NCBI GenBank assembly: GCA_900757705.1 | Contig: CAAEOW010000179.1 | Location: 1 to 7,956, forward strand | Source of the DNA: an uncultured Collinsella sp. | GTDB lineage: Bacteria; Actinomycetota; Coriobacteriia; Coriobacteriales; Coriobacteriaceae | Reading direction: 5' to 3' | Length of the DNA: 7,956 nucleotides | Shown: positions 1 through 6,846 of the stretch, in pieces | How the letters are laid out: each line of letters begins with the position of its first letter | Numbering within the stretch: position 1 is the stretch's first letter | Position numbers and translations under genes: made by a program | Notes under the pieces: generated by a model | What the model was told of the DNA's origin: nothing | The model's database searches: none | The model's input: the letters and a program-made list of their open reading frames with translations, nothing else

Positions 1-479
1 ACATCGCCGTGGCAGGGTGCCCCCGCCACTACATCATGCGCTCCAGCTGGGGCATCGGCGAGGGGCACAACTTCGTTAAGACCATGAAGGGCCTGTCCGA
101 CCGCGTAACCGACCCGGACGACAAGCTCGAGCAGGTCACCGTCGTGGACGATCAGCTGGGCCGCCTGACCTTCACGCGCGACATGGCCGAGGCCATCTTC
201 CACGTGCTGGGCACGCACGCGCCCTACGGCACCTACGACTGCACCGGCTCCGGTGCCGTGAAGAGCTGGGCGGACATCGCCCGCGCCGTCTTCGAGGCCG
301 CCAACGGCAACGGCGAGAGGGTCGTGCCGGTTTCGACCGCCGACTACTACGCGAACGCCGCCGGTCCCGTCGCCCCGCGCCCGGTCCACTCGGCGCTCGA
401 CCTGTCCAAGCTCGAGGCTGCAGGCTTCCACATGCTCGACTGGGAGGAAGAGCTGGGGGAGTACCTCAAGACGCTCTAG
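1..479 (+). CDS. dTDP-4-dehydrorhamnose reductase (RmlD-like), C-terminal part
   Basis: This is the 3' part of a gene that begins before the window. The frame is open to the left edge (first full codon at base 3), so the GTG at 9 is probably not the true start. About 158 residues are visible. They match the C-terminal substrate-binding half of RmlD/RfbD, the NADPH-dependent reductase that makes dTDP-L-rhamnose in the cytoplasm. Visible landmarks are the HYIMRSSWGIGEG segment after the Rossmann core (near bases 27-65), the conserved VVDDQLGRLTFTRDMA stretch (about bases 144-188), and the family-typical end, RPVHSALDLSKLEAAGF followed by W and a terminal EYLKTL. The catalytic Tyr-x-x-x-Lys and the NAD(P)-binding motif lie upstream and cannot be checked. 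In some actinobacteria this domain is fused behind an RmlC epimerase; whether that holds here cannot be seen. The gene ends 22 bp before a bidirectional terminator and points toward the YfhO-family gene. A related sugar-nucleotide reductase is the main alternative. Confidence 0.85.
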   Translation, partial: IAVAGCPRHYIMRSSWGIGEGHNFVKTMKGLSDRVTDPDDKLEQVTVVDDQLGRLTFTRDMAEAIFHVLGTHAPYGTYDCTGSGAVKSWADIARAVFEAANGNGERVVPVSTADYYANAAGPVAPRPVHSALDLSKLEAAGFHMLDWEEELGEYLKTL

Positions 480-501
480 CCGTTATTAACTTTTCGAGAG
501 A

Positions 502-531
502 AAAAGCCGCCGCTTGTTAACGGCGGCTTTT
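502..531. terminator. Bidirectional rho-independent terminator
   Basis: A perfect 11-bp inverted repeat (AAAAGCCGCCG at 502-512, CGGCGGCTTTT at 521-531) encloses an 8-base loop. Because the stem has A-rich and T-rich outer ends, it gives a T-run after the GC-rich stem on either strand, stronger for minus-strand transcription (five T, then CTCTC). It lies between the convergent RmlD-like gene and YfhO-family gene. The YfhO stop codon (complement of 517-519) sits in the loop, so the last codons of that gene form part of the hairpin. Confidence 0.85.
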
Positions 532-2925
532 CTTATGCCTGGCGTATAGACCCGCTGCAACAAGGGCGGCGGCGGTCGCCAGACTCACTGCAAGCCCCGC
601 AAGGGCGCCCGGAGTCTTGTAGGTCATCACGATCTTATTCGCGCCTTTCTGCATGTTCAGGGACGACAAGCCCTTATCGGCGGCGGGCGTTAGTTCTGCG
701 GCGGTTCCGTTTACCGTTACGTTCCAGCCCTCATCGTACGGAACGCTCAACAGCAGGTTGCCGTCATCCTTGGCGGTATACTCGCCTTCGATCCTTCCGT
801 CCTCAAAAACCGTCGGAACAAATTCGCTCATCTTAAGCTCGTTAATAATCTGCTCGAAAACGTCCAGATTGAGGGCGTAAAAGACCGGCTCATTGTCTTG
901 GGGCATGTCTGTATAGCCCTCTGCGACTCCGATTGACACCGTATGCTGGCTCGGGGAGTCCGATGCATCCGCAATCTGGCGTATATTATTGTCGAATCTC
1001 CAGGCCTCGTTTCCGATCGTTCGCTGGTCGATGGTAAGGGTGACGGGCCAATAACTGCCGGCGGTCGCATCTTTGTTGATGTAGAGATACCCGATGGAAC
1101 CCGACGGCACGGTGGCGTTCCACTGCCTTAAGTTCTCGTCATCCTCCGTGTTTTTGGCCTCGATTTTGGTATAGAGCATTACCTCGCGGCCCAGGATTTT
1201 GCTGTAGAGGTCGTTTTGCTTTTCGAAGGGGTTCTCGCCCTTCAACGTGCAGTTTTGAATGTCATTGGATGTCATGACACCAACGCTGAGCGCGTAGGGG
1301 TTCTCGTACACCGCACTTGCTGTATCGGCTATTTCAGTCATTGCCGCGTATCCCGAAGGCGCGTGCTCGGCGATGGCGTACTTGACTCCCAACAGGGCAT
1401 CAACGGCAAGAATGGGCTCGGCATAACGGGTCGAGAATTCGCCGACGCTGCTGTATCCAAGGGAGTTGAGCAGTGCGATGGCCTGCGGATTGTTGGCAGA
1501 CGAATACGAAGACAACTGGTTGTACCCAAGCGCCAAGCCTTCGTTGAGGACGGCGCTGTCGACGCGTGTGGTTGTGCGGTCAATGCGATAGAACGACGCC
1601 GAAGTCTGGTCTTGAATGGTCGTGATAGTGTCGGTTGCGGTGGCGACATAGGCGCTGTTGGCTTTTTCGGAATAGCCTGTGTACAGCTGGTTCCACATAA
1701 CATGGGCGTTGGCAAACAACTCAATGGCGGTTAGTGCCAGGAGGGGCATGATGACGACGGGGCGATAGGCTTGACGCAATTTAGGCTGGTTTTTGAGCGC
1801 ATGCAGCGCGTGTCCTGCGGCCCACAGCGCAAAGAAGCTCAGCAAAAAAGCCGTGCGCGAGTAGAAGCCGTTGGGAACGCGCATGCCGCACCAGATGTAC
1901 TCGAGCGGGCTCAAAACGGAGCTTGCGACCAGGATTATCGTGACGACGAGTGTTGCGATGCGCGTCTTGATCGAAACCGTGCGGTTAACCAGCAGGCTCA
2001 CCGCAAGCAGCATCATGACGATGCCGCAATAGAACTGCGGTGTGCTTTCGTTGCTTACCCACATGCAGGGAAGAAAGCCCCTGATGAGCGACTTGAGGCT
2101 GGTTTTAAGTAGGGGGCCGAGTGCTAGAACGGGACCGCCCTTGGACATGGCAAGGATGGTCGGCAAAAAGGTCCAGGCGGACAGAAGCAGTCCGAGCGCG
2201 ATAGCCCCGGCGAATCGCAGGGCCCGATCGAGCATGAGCTTCCAGCTAAAACCTTCTTCTGCAACATAATCGACAAATTCGACCAATACGAAGATGCAGA
2301 GGAACAGGATGCTGATGTAGGCCGTATACCAGCAGAACATGACATTGAGCGCCGTTGCGATGACGAGGCGGATCATGCGCTGCTTGCGGATGAGCTCGTA
2401 GCATCCGTAGGCGCAGATGGGCAGCAGGATGAGGCAATCGATCCAGAGCGGGTTGCGTAGGTTGCTGATGGTCCAGCTGCAAAACGTGAACGAGAGGGAA
2501 AGCAGGAATGCTGCGGGCTTGGGTAGGTCAAAGCGCTTTTGCACATACCAAGCGCTGCTGATGTGGATGCAGCCCAGTTTGAGCGCGGAGATAACAAACA
2601 CGAAGAGCGTTAGCTTGTCTGCGGGAAACAGCGCGCAGAGCAGGTTGAAGGGGCTGGCGAGGTAGTAGCTATAGAGCCCCCATGTGTTCATGCCGAGTCC
2701 TTGCGAGAAGGAATAGCGAAGGCTTGCCTCGCCTAAAAGGACGCGCCGGAACCAAGCAAAGAAGTCGATGTATTGGTATTTGAGATCGTTGGTGAGAAAC
2801 GAGTTGTCGCCAAAGGGGTAGACATGCCCTGCCACTGCAAGTGCGACAAAGAGTGCGACGGAAAATGCGAAGCAGGCGGCGTAGAACGCCACATTCTTGA
2901 GCGTGCTGTTATTGGGCCGTGTCAT
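517..2925 (-). CDS. YfhO-family multi-spanning membrane protein (GT-C-type glycosyltransferase)
   Basis: An 802-residue membrane protein of the YfhO family, whose members are proposed to transfer sugars from polyprenyl-phosphate carriers to surface polymers outside the membrane. In Bacillus subtilis YfhO acts with the GT2 enzyme CsbB in lipoteichoic acid glycosylation. Family landmarks: an acidic first extracytoplasmic loop NDLKYQYIDFFAWFRR (46-61), SFSQGLGMNTWGLYSYYLASPFN (72-94), NLRNPLWIDCLILLP (155-169) and PNGFYSRTAFLLSFFAL (351-367). About a dozen hydrophobic segments fill residues 11-410. A soluble region follows (about 411-770) with the usual C-terminal beta-domain (DEGWNVTVNG), then a last membrane helix (about 774-795) and a basic tail. 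I chose the ATG at 2925 over an in-frame ATG at 3003: GAGGA lies 5 bases upstream, the homologous region starts just after it, and the longer start would overlap the upstream gene by 95 bp. The 17-bp overlap suggests translational coupling. Substrate unknown. Confidence 0.88.
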   Translation of the reverse strand: MTRPNNSTLKNVAFYAACFAFSVALFVALAVAGHVYPFGDNSFLTNDLKYQYIDFFAWFRRVLLGEASLRYSFSQGLGMNTWGLYSYYLASPFNLLCALFPADKLTLFVFVISALKLGCIHISSAWYVQKRFDLPKPAAFLLSLSFTFCSWTISNLRNPLWIDCLILLPICAYGCYELIRKQRMIRLVIATALNVMFCWYTAYISILFLCIFVLVEFVDYVAEEGFSWKLMLDRALRFAGAIALGLLLSAWTFLPTILAMSKGGPVLALGPLLKTSLKSLIRGFLPCMWVSNESTPQFYCGIVMMLLAVSLLVNRTVSIKTRIATLVVTIILVASSVLSPLEYIWCGMRVPNGFYSRTAFLLSFFALWAAGHALHALKNQPKLRQAYRPVVIMPLLALTAIELFANAHVMWNQLYTGYSEKANSAYVATATDTITTIQDQTSASFYRIDRTTTRVDSAVLNEGLALGYNQLSSYSSANNPQAIALLNSLGYSSVGEFSTRYAEPILAVDALLGVKYAIAEHAPSGYAAMTEIADTASAVYENPYALSVGVMTSNDIQNCTLKGENPFEKQNDLYSKILGREVMLYTKIEAKNTEDDENLRQWNATVPSGSIGYLYINKDATAGSYWPVTLTIDQRTIGNEAWRFDNNIRQIADASDSPSQHTVSIGVAEGYTDMPQDNEPVFYALNLDVFEQIINELKMSEFVPTVFEDGRIEGEYTAKDDGNLLLSVPYDEGWNVTVNGTAAELTPAADKGLSSLNMQKGANKIVMTYKTPGALAGLAVSLATAAALVAAGLYARHKKSRR

Positions 2926-3877
2926 CAGATTCCTCGTTGGATTCTCGAATGATATAGATGGGACGTCGCTTGGTTTCCAAGTAGGCTTTTGCCAAGTATT
3001 CACCTATGATTCCCAGGCACAGAAGCTGCATGCCGCCAAACAGCGTTATGAGGCAGGCGAGCGACGGCCATCCACCGACGGGGTCGCCCCAGACAAGCGT
3101 CTTTACTAGGATGACGACGAATCCCAGAATAGCGATGAGGCAGAAGACGATACCCGTGAGGGCGGCGAGGGAGAGCGGTGCCGTGGAAAACGCGACGATA
3201 CCGTCGATGGAATAAAGGAGCAGCGACCAAAAGCTCCATTTGGTCTCGCCGGCCACGCGGTTGACGTTTACGTAGGGGAGCCATTTGGTCTTGAAGCCGA
3301 CCCAGCCGTAAATGCCCTTGGAGAATCGGTTGTATTCGCCCATGGAGATGATGGCGTTGACCATAGGCCGCTTCATGAGCCTAAAATCGCGTGCTCCGTC
3401 GACGATGTCGGCCTTGGAAATGCGGTTGATGATCTTGTAGAACATACGGGCACAGAACGACCTGATGGGAGGCTCGCCTTCGCGGGTGGTCCTGCGCGTT
3501 GCGACGTTGTCGTAGTCTTCGGTTTGCAAGATCTCGTACATCTGCGGCAGGAGCGAGGGCGGGTCCTGCATGTCGGCATCCATGGTGGCGACATAGTCGC
3601 CCTTTGCGTGCTGGAGTCCGGCGAGTAGTGCCGCCTCCTTGCCAAAGTTGCGCGAGAAAGAGTGCCAGCGGATGGCGTATGGATGCGCCGCCGCGGCTTC
3701 TGCCTTCATGACGGCGAGCGTTTTGTCTGCCGAGCCATCGTCGATGAGGACTGCCTCAAAGGAGATGCCGGGGTCTTGCTGGGTCATGATGCGAACGACG
3801 CCATCGAACTCTTTGAGAAAGATCGGAAGTGATTCCTGCTCGTTGTAACACGGCACGACGATGGAGATGAGCGGCAT
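2909..3877 (-). CDS. GtrB/CsbB-like polyprenyl-phosphate glycosyltransferase (GT2)
   Basis: A 322-residue membrane-anchored family 2 glycosyltransferase of the GtrB/CsbB/DPM1 type. Such enzymes move a sugar from a nucleotide donor to undecaprenyl phosphate on the cytoplasmic face, producing the lipid-linked donor for later use outside. Visible: ISIVVPCYNEQESL at the N-terminus (4-17), the donor-binding IDDGS (45-49), SRNFGKEAALLAGL (75-88), the metal-binding DADMQDPP (100-107), GARDFRLM (161-168), and an ETKWSFWSLL amphipathic stretch (211-220) before two membrane helices (about 229-257 and 275-297), as is usual for this family. The ATG at 3877 is 6 bp after the previous stop, and its GAGAGG ribosome site lies inside the end of the preceding gene. 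It overlaps the YfhO-family gene by 17 bp. The pairing with YfhO mirrors CsbB-YfhO in Bacillus, making it the likeliest donor synthase for that protein. The sugar cannot be read from sequence. Confidence 0.9.
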   Translation of the reverse strand: MPLISIVVPCYNEQESLPIFLKEFDGVVRIMTQQDPGISFEAVLIDDGSADKTLAVMKAEAAAAHPYAIRWHSFSRNFGKEAALLAGLQHAKGDYVATMDADMQDPPSLLPQMYEILQTEDYDNVATRRTTREGEPPIRSFCARMFYKIINRISKADIVDGARDFRLMKRPMVNAIISMGEYNRFSKGIYGWVGFKTKWLPYVNVNRVAGETKWSFWSLLLYSIDGIVAFSTAPLSLAALTGIVFCLIAILGFVVILVKTLVWGDPVGGWPSLACLITLFGGMQLLCLGIIGEYLAKAYLETKRRPIYIIRESNEESDDTAQ

Positions 3878-3883
3878 GGCGGT

Positions 3884-4855
3884 CTACCTCTCGCTTGGCT
3901 TGGAAGTAGGGTGGCCGGGCTGGTCGTCGTAGGCGTATTTGCTGTACACGTTGACCTCCCACTGCTTTTTTTCGACCTTTGCCACGGAATCCAGGATGAA
4001 TCCGGTCGCAAGGCTCAGACCGCACAGGAACATAAACGAGGCGGCGAGTATGGCGGTGGGGAAGCGCGGGACGAGGCCGGTCTGGAAATACTCGACAACG
4101 ATGGGCGTGCCCAGGGCGAGGCCGATCAACGCAAACAGAAGCGCGACGAGGCTGAAGAACTTCAGCGGGCGGTAGTCCTTGAACAGCGTACCGATCATCG
4201 CAACGACTTTAATGCCATCGCTCACGGTATTGAGCTTGGACTCGGAGCCTTCCGGACGGTCGCGGTACTCGATGGGCACATCTTTGATGCGCCAGCGGTG
4301 GTCGACGGCGTGGATCGAGAGCTCGGTTTCAATCTGGAAACCCTCGGAAAGCACAGGGAAGGTTTTAACGAACGGGCGGCTCATGGCGCGGTAGCCGGTC
4401 ATGACGTCATCGAAGCTGTAGCCATAGATCCACTTGATCATGGCGCGAACTAGGTTGTTGCCAAAGCCGTGGAAAGCACGCTTGTTTTCCTCGGCGTAGG
4501 TGCCGTTGGAAAGGCGGTCGCCTACGGTCATGTCGGCCGCGCCGTTAAGGATGGGCTCGCAGAGGGCTTTGGCCGCCTCGGCGGGATAGGTGTCGTCGCC
4601 GTCGACCATCAGGTAGCAATCGGCGTCGATGTCGCGAAACATCTGGCGGCACACGTTGCCCTTTCCCTGGCGGGGCTCAAAGCGGACCGTGGCGCCGTGC
4701 TCGGTAGCGATGCGTGAGGTATCGTCCGACGAGTTGTTGTCATAGACATAGACCGTCGCTTGCGGAAGCTCGCGGTGAAAGTCGTCGATGACTTTGCCGA
4801 TCGTGAGGGCTTCGTTGTAGCAGGGGATGATGACGGCGATGGATTCAGAATTCAC
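3884..4855 (-). CDS. DPM1-like GT2 glycosyltransferase with two C-terminal membrane helices
   Basis: A 323-residue family 2 glycosyltransferase, probably a polyprenyl-phosphate hexosyl synthase, and first gene of the minus-strand operon. Visible: AVIIPCYNEALTI (7-19), the donor-site VYDNNSSDDT (37-46), RQGKGNVCR (62-70), the metal-binding MVDGDDTYP (83-91), DVMTGYRAMSR (150-160), EGFQIETEL (171-179) and a basic/acidic patch YRDRPEGSESKL (197-208). Two membrane helices follow (about 231-255 and 267-290) with a cytoplasmic tail. The DGDDTYP form of the DxD motif and the overall pattern differ from the neighbouring GtrB-like enzyme, so this is not a simple recent duplicate. The start is GTG at 4855 with a strong AAGGAG six bases upstream; the alternative of a later start would lose the first beta-strand motif. 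A promoter-like signal lies just upstream. Donor sugar and final acceptor are unknown; it might serve YfhO or another transferase outside the window. Confidence 0.88.
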   Translation of the reverse strand: MNSESIAVIIPCYNEALTIGKVIDDFHRELPQATVYVYDNNSSDDTSRIATEHGATVRFEPRQGKGNVCRQMFRDIDADCYLMVDGDDTYPAEAAKALCEPILNGAADMTVGDRLSNGTYAEENKRAFHGFGNNLVRAMIKWIYGYSFDDVMTGYRAMSRPFVKTFPVLSEGFQIETELSIHAVDHRWRIKDVPIEYRDRPEGSESKLNTVSDGIKVVAMIGTLFKDYRPLKFFSLVALLFALIGLALGTPIVVEYFQTGLVPRFPTAILAASFMFLCGLSLATGFILDSVAKVEKKQWEVNVYSKYAYDDQPGHPTSKPSER

Positions 4856-4885
4856 TCAATGCTCCTTATACATTCAATTCTTGAA

Positions 4886-4914
4886 AGTATAGCCGTTTGG
4901 GCTTGGCATCCTAA
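4886..4914 (-). promoter_or_regulatory. Putative sigma70-type promoter of the glycosyltransferase-YfhO operon
   Basis: On the minus strand a TATACT -10 box (complement of 4886-4891) is preceded by TTAGGA (complement of 4909-4914) with a 17-base spacer. The -10 is a 5/6 match; the -35 is weak. The predicted start of transcription lies about 25 bases upstream of the GTG start codon, with AAGGAG between them. The placement fits the first gene of the operon well. Confidence 0.5.
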
Positions 4915-4970
4915 GATGTGGGTTAGTTCTCCAGTTTTGTTGCGCGAATCGTTTGCATGGCCGTCGGGTC

Positions 4971-4976
4971 TATACT
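4971..4976 (+). promoter_or_regulatory. Putative -10 box for the ABC exporter operon
   Basis: TATACT lies 40 bases upstream of the permease start codon. No convincing -35 hexamer is present at 16-18 bases; TTGCAT at 4953-4958 is too close (12-base spacer), so an activator or an atypical sigma factor is possible. Its position supports translation starting at 5016, because an upstream start at 4953 would precede the likely transcription start. Confidence 0.4.
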
Positions 4977-5015
4977 GTTCGTTTGTCAACGATTACGAGT
5001 AAAGGAGCTGCATCC

Positions 5016-5861
5016 GTGTCGGATCAGACAAAGCAACAAGAAACTCGCAGTCTGCCTGCGACGTTTGCTAAGAACGAATTTGAGAAGGACGCGTTTATCC
5101 TTCGTCAGCTGGTTACCAAGGATTTTAAGATCAAGTATCGCCGTAGCGTTCTGGGCGTCGCATGGTCGGTTCTCAACCCGCTGCTGATGATGATCGTCAT
5201 GGCCATCGTGTTCTCGACGATTTTTGGCCAGGGCCGCAATGGATCAATGACGCCCGAGATGTACCCGCTGTACTTGATCGTGGGTAACGTTACCTTTGCC
5301 GTCATGTCCGAGTCCACGAACCAGGCCCTAACGTCGATCGTGGGTGCTGCCCCTCTGCTCAAGAAGGTTAAGGTGCACCGCTGGGTCTTCCCGGTGCAGA
5401 AAGTGCTTTTCTCGCTGGTGAACTTTGCCTTCTCGCTGGTCGCCGTCGCCATCGTCATGCTGTGGTTCCGCGTTATGCCTTCTTGGCACCTGATTCTGCT
5501 GCCGGTTTGCCTGCTGCTGCTTATGTGCTTCTGCATGGGCCTGGGCATGATGCTCTCTGCCCTTACGGTCTTTTTCCGCGACGTTATGCATCTGTGGAGC
5601 GTCGTCATTACGGCGTGGACTTATATTACGCCCATCTTCTGGACGACTGACTATATTGCGCAAATGCCGCATCTCGTGCGTATCTTGATGTATGCGAACC
5701 CCATGTACAACTACCTGCAGTTTATGCGCGATATCTTTCTGTTCCAAACTACGCCCTCGCTTATGACGTTTGGTATGTGCGCTGCTTGGGCGGTTCTTGC
5801 GCTTGTTATTGGCTATACCGTGTTCCACAAGTCCGAGCGCAAGTTCATCCTCTACATCTAA
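5016..5861 (+). CDS. Polysaccharide ABC exporter permease (Wzm/TagG-type)
   Basis: A 281-residue ABC-2 type membrane protein, the channel subunit of exporters that move undecaprenyl-linked polysaccharides or teichoic acids across the cytoplasmic membrane. Visible: the amphipathic N-terminal interface region with LRQLVTKDFKIKYRRSVLG (29-47), immediately followed by the first membrane helix AWSVLNPLLMMIVMAIVF (49-66). About five further hydrophobic segments follow (roughly 85-105, 125-150, 159-184, 192-212, 252-270), including the family pattern FFRDVMHLWSVVITAWTYI (186-204) before PIFW and a basic C-terminus. Length is typical for the family. The start is GTG at 5016 with AAAGGAG eight bases upstream; a longer frame from 4953 is rejected because it lacks a ribosome site and family sequence. 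The ATPase gene follows after 11 bp. The exported glycan cannot be read from the permease; the RmlD-like neighbour hints at a rhamnose-containing polymer. Confidence 0.92.
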   Translation: MSDQTKQQETRSLPATFAKNEFEKDAFILRQLVTKDFKIKYRRSVLGVAWSVLNPLLMMIVMAIVFSTIFGQGRNGSMTPEMYPLYLIVGNVTFAVMSESTNQALTSIVGAAPLLKKVKVHRWVFPVQKVLFSLVNFAFSLVAVAIVMLWFRVMPSWHLILLPVCLLLLMCFCMGLGMMLSALTVFFRDVMHLWSVVITAWTYITPIFWTTDYIAQMPHLVRILMYANPMYNYLQFMRDIFLFQTTPSLMTFGMCAAWAVLALVIGYTVFHKSERKFILYI

Positions 5862-5872
5862 GGAGTGCTGTG

Positions 5873-6640
5873 ATGACTGAATCTGTTGTTGATTACAGCG
5901 AGCAGCCTCTGGCTGTCGAGGTCGACGACGTCACCATGATCTTTAACATGGCGTCCGAGTCGCTGACCAACCTCAAGGAGTACTTCATCAAGCTTGCCAA
6001 GCACGAGTTGTTCTTTGAGGAGTTTAGGGCGCTTAAGCATATTTCGTTTGATATTCATCGTGGCGAGGTCGTGGGTCTGGTTGGCACCAATGGCTCCGGC
6101 AAGTCTACGATGCTCAAGATTATCGCTGGCGTGCTTGAGCCAAGCGAGGGCAGCGTTAAGGTGCACGGTAACATCGCGCCGCTGATTGAGCTTGGTGCCG
6201 GCTTTGATCCCGAGCTGACCGCCCGCGAGAACATCTATCTGAACGGCGCCCTGCTCGGCTATACCAAGGAGTTCATCGACGCCAACTTTGACGGCATTAT
6301 CGAGTTCGCTGAGCTTCAGAACTTTGTCGACATGCCGCTTAAGAACTTCTCCTCGGGCATGGTTGCGCGTATTGCCTTTGCAATCGCGACGATTACCGAG
6401 CCCGATATTCTGATCGTTGACGAGACGCTGTCCGTCGGTGATGTGTTCTTCCAGCAGAAGTGCGAGGCCCGCATCCAGCACTTTATCCAGAGCGGCGACG
6501 TGACGGTTCTGTTCGTTTCGCACTCCATGGAGCAGGTTGAACGCATCTGCCAGCGTGCCGTTTGGATTGAGAAGGGTGACCTTCGCATGGACGGCCCGGT
6601 CGATGAGGTCTGCAAGGCGTACCGCGAGCAGTTCAACTAG
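5873..6640 (+). CDS. Polysaccharide ABC exporter ATPase (Wzt/TagH-type, short form)
   Basis: A 255-residue nucleotide-binding subunit that powers export through the permease encoded just upstream. Visible: an N-terminal insert typical of polysaccharide exporters (LKEYFIKLAKHELFFEEFRALKHISF, about 34-59), Walker A GTNGSGKST (71-79), a LIELGAGFDPELTARENI segment (104-121), signature FSSGM (159-163), Walker B ILIVDE (179-184) with SVGD after it, and the switch histidine in VSHSM (H217). All catalytic motifs are intact. The protein stops at about 255 residues, so it lacks the C-terminal carbohydrate-binding domain of long Wzt proteins that recognise a capped chain end. The ATG at 5873 is preceded by AGGAG that overlaps the permease stop (TAAGGAG); GTG at 5870 is possible but too close. 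Codon use matches the permease. The pair is almost certainly one functional exporter. Confidence 0.93.
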   Translation: MTESVVDYSEQPLAVEVDDVTMIFNMASESLTNLKEYFIKLAKHELFFEEFRALKHISFDIHRGEVVGLVGTNGSGKSTMLKIIAGVLEPSEGSVKVHGNIAPLIELGAGFDPELTARENIYLNGALLGYTKEFIDANFDGIIEFAELQNFVDMPLKNFSSGMVARIAFAIATITEPDILIVDETLSVGDVFFQQKCEARIQHFIQSGDVTVLFVSHSMEQVERICQRAVWIEKGDLRMDGPVDEVCKAYREQFN

Positions 6641-6642
6641 GT

Positions 6643-6648
6643 TATAAT
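6643..6648 (+). promoter_or_regulatory. Putative -10 box for the tRNA gene
   Basis: A perfect TATAAT starts three bases after the ATPase stop codon and about 50 bases before the tRNA. The -35 region would lie inside the end of the ATPase gene and is not convincing (TACCGC at a 17-base spacer). No terminator is seen between the ATPase and the tRNA, so readthrough from the exporter operon could also contribute. Confidence 0.45.
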
Positions 6649-6694
6649 TACTTGCGCCTGACAGGCTTGCGCTTGCTTGGGCGTGCGGTTATAT

Positions 6695-6771
6695 GCTCCA
6701 TTAGCTCAGTTGGATAGAGCAGGGGACTTCTAATCCCAAGGTCGACGGTTCGAATCCGCCATGGAGCACCA
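6695..6771 (+). tRNA. tRNA-Arg (anticodon UCU), CCA encoded
   Basis: A full cloverleaf can be drawn. The 7-bp acceptor stem is perfect (GCTCCAT with ATGGAGC), followed by discriminator A and an encoded CCA. The D arm is GCTC/GAGC with an AGTTGGATA loop. The anticodon loop CTTCTAA carries TCT at 6729-6731, reading AGA arginine codons. The T loop is TTCGAAT. Two non-canonical pairs are seen: G27 against A43 at the top of the anticodon stem and A50 against C64 in the T stem. Neither should abolish the fold. The gene lies between the exporter operon and the acyltransferase and is followed by its own terminator. Confidence 0.95.
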
Positions 6772-6780
6772 TCGTTTATT

Positions 6781-6813
6781 AAGCCCGGACCGCTTGGAGG
6801 TCTGGGCTTTTTT
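6781..6813 (+). terminator. Rho-independent terminator after the tRNA
   Basis: AAGCCCGGACC (6781-6791) pairs with GGTCTGGGCTT (6799-6809), 11 bp with one G-U pair, across a 7-base loop, and runs into six T (6808-6813). It sits 10 bases after the tRNA and should end tRNA transcripts. The start codon of the acyltransferase is about 33 bases downstream. Confidence 0.85.
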
Positions 6814-6846
6814 CATCTTGTGTGCTGTGGTTTTGAAGGGTTCGCA

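Noticed and set aside
1216..1734. 172-codon plus-strand open frame inside the YfhO gene
   Set aside because: It is antisense to a well-supported membrane protein, has no family features and no ribosome site I could identify.
2926..3003. Upstream ATG at 3003 that would lengthen the YfhO-family protein by 26 residues
   Set aside because: It would overlap the preceding gene by 95 bp and add a stretch unlike a YfhO N-terminus. The ATG at 2925 has GAGGA at proper spacing.
3911..4453. 180-codon plus-strand open frame opposite the first GT2 gene
   Set aside because: Antisense shadow of a conserved glycosyltransferase; its composition reflects the GC-rich codon positions of the real gene.
4953..5015. 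N-terminal extension of the permease frame from a TTG at 4953
   Set aside because: The likely -10 box lies inside it, it has no ribosome site, and the GTG at 5016 has AAAGGAG at proper spacing.
5777..5872. N-terminal extension of the ATPase frame inside the permease gene
   Set aside because: The extension is an out-of-frame reading of permease codons; the ATG at 5873 has its own AGGAG.
5858..6523. 221-codon minus-strand open frame opposite the ATPase gene
   Set aside because: Antisense to a gene with every ABC ATPase motif intact; the charged, low-hydrophobicity sequence is typical of a shadow frame.
6654..6665. Small palindrome GCCTGACAGGC considered as a terminator of the exporter operon
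   Set aside because: The stem is only four base pairs and no T-run follows.
6749..6771. tRNA 3' end as an integration site with a repeat elsewhere in the window
   Set aside because: I found no second copy of this segment downstream and no integrase gene, so an integrated element is not supported.
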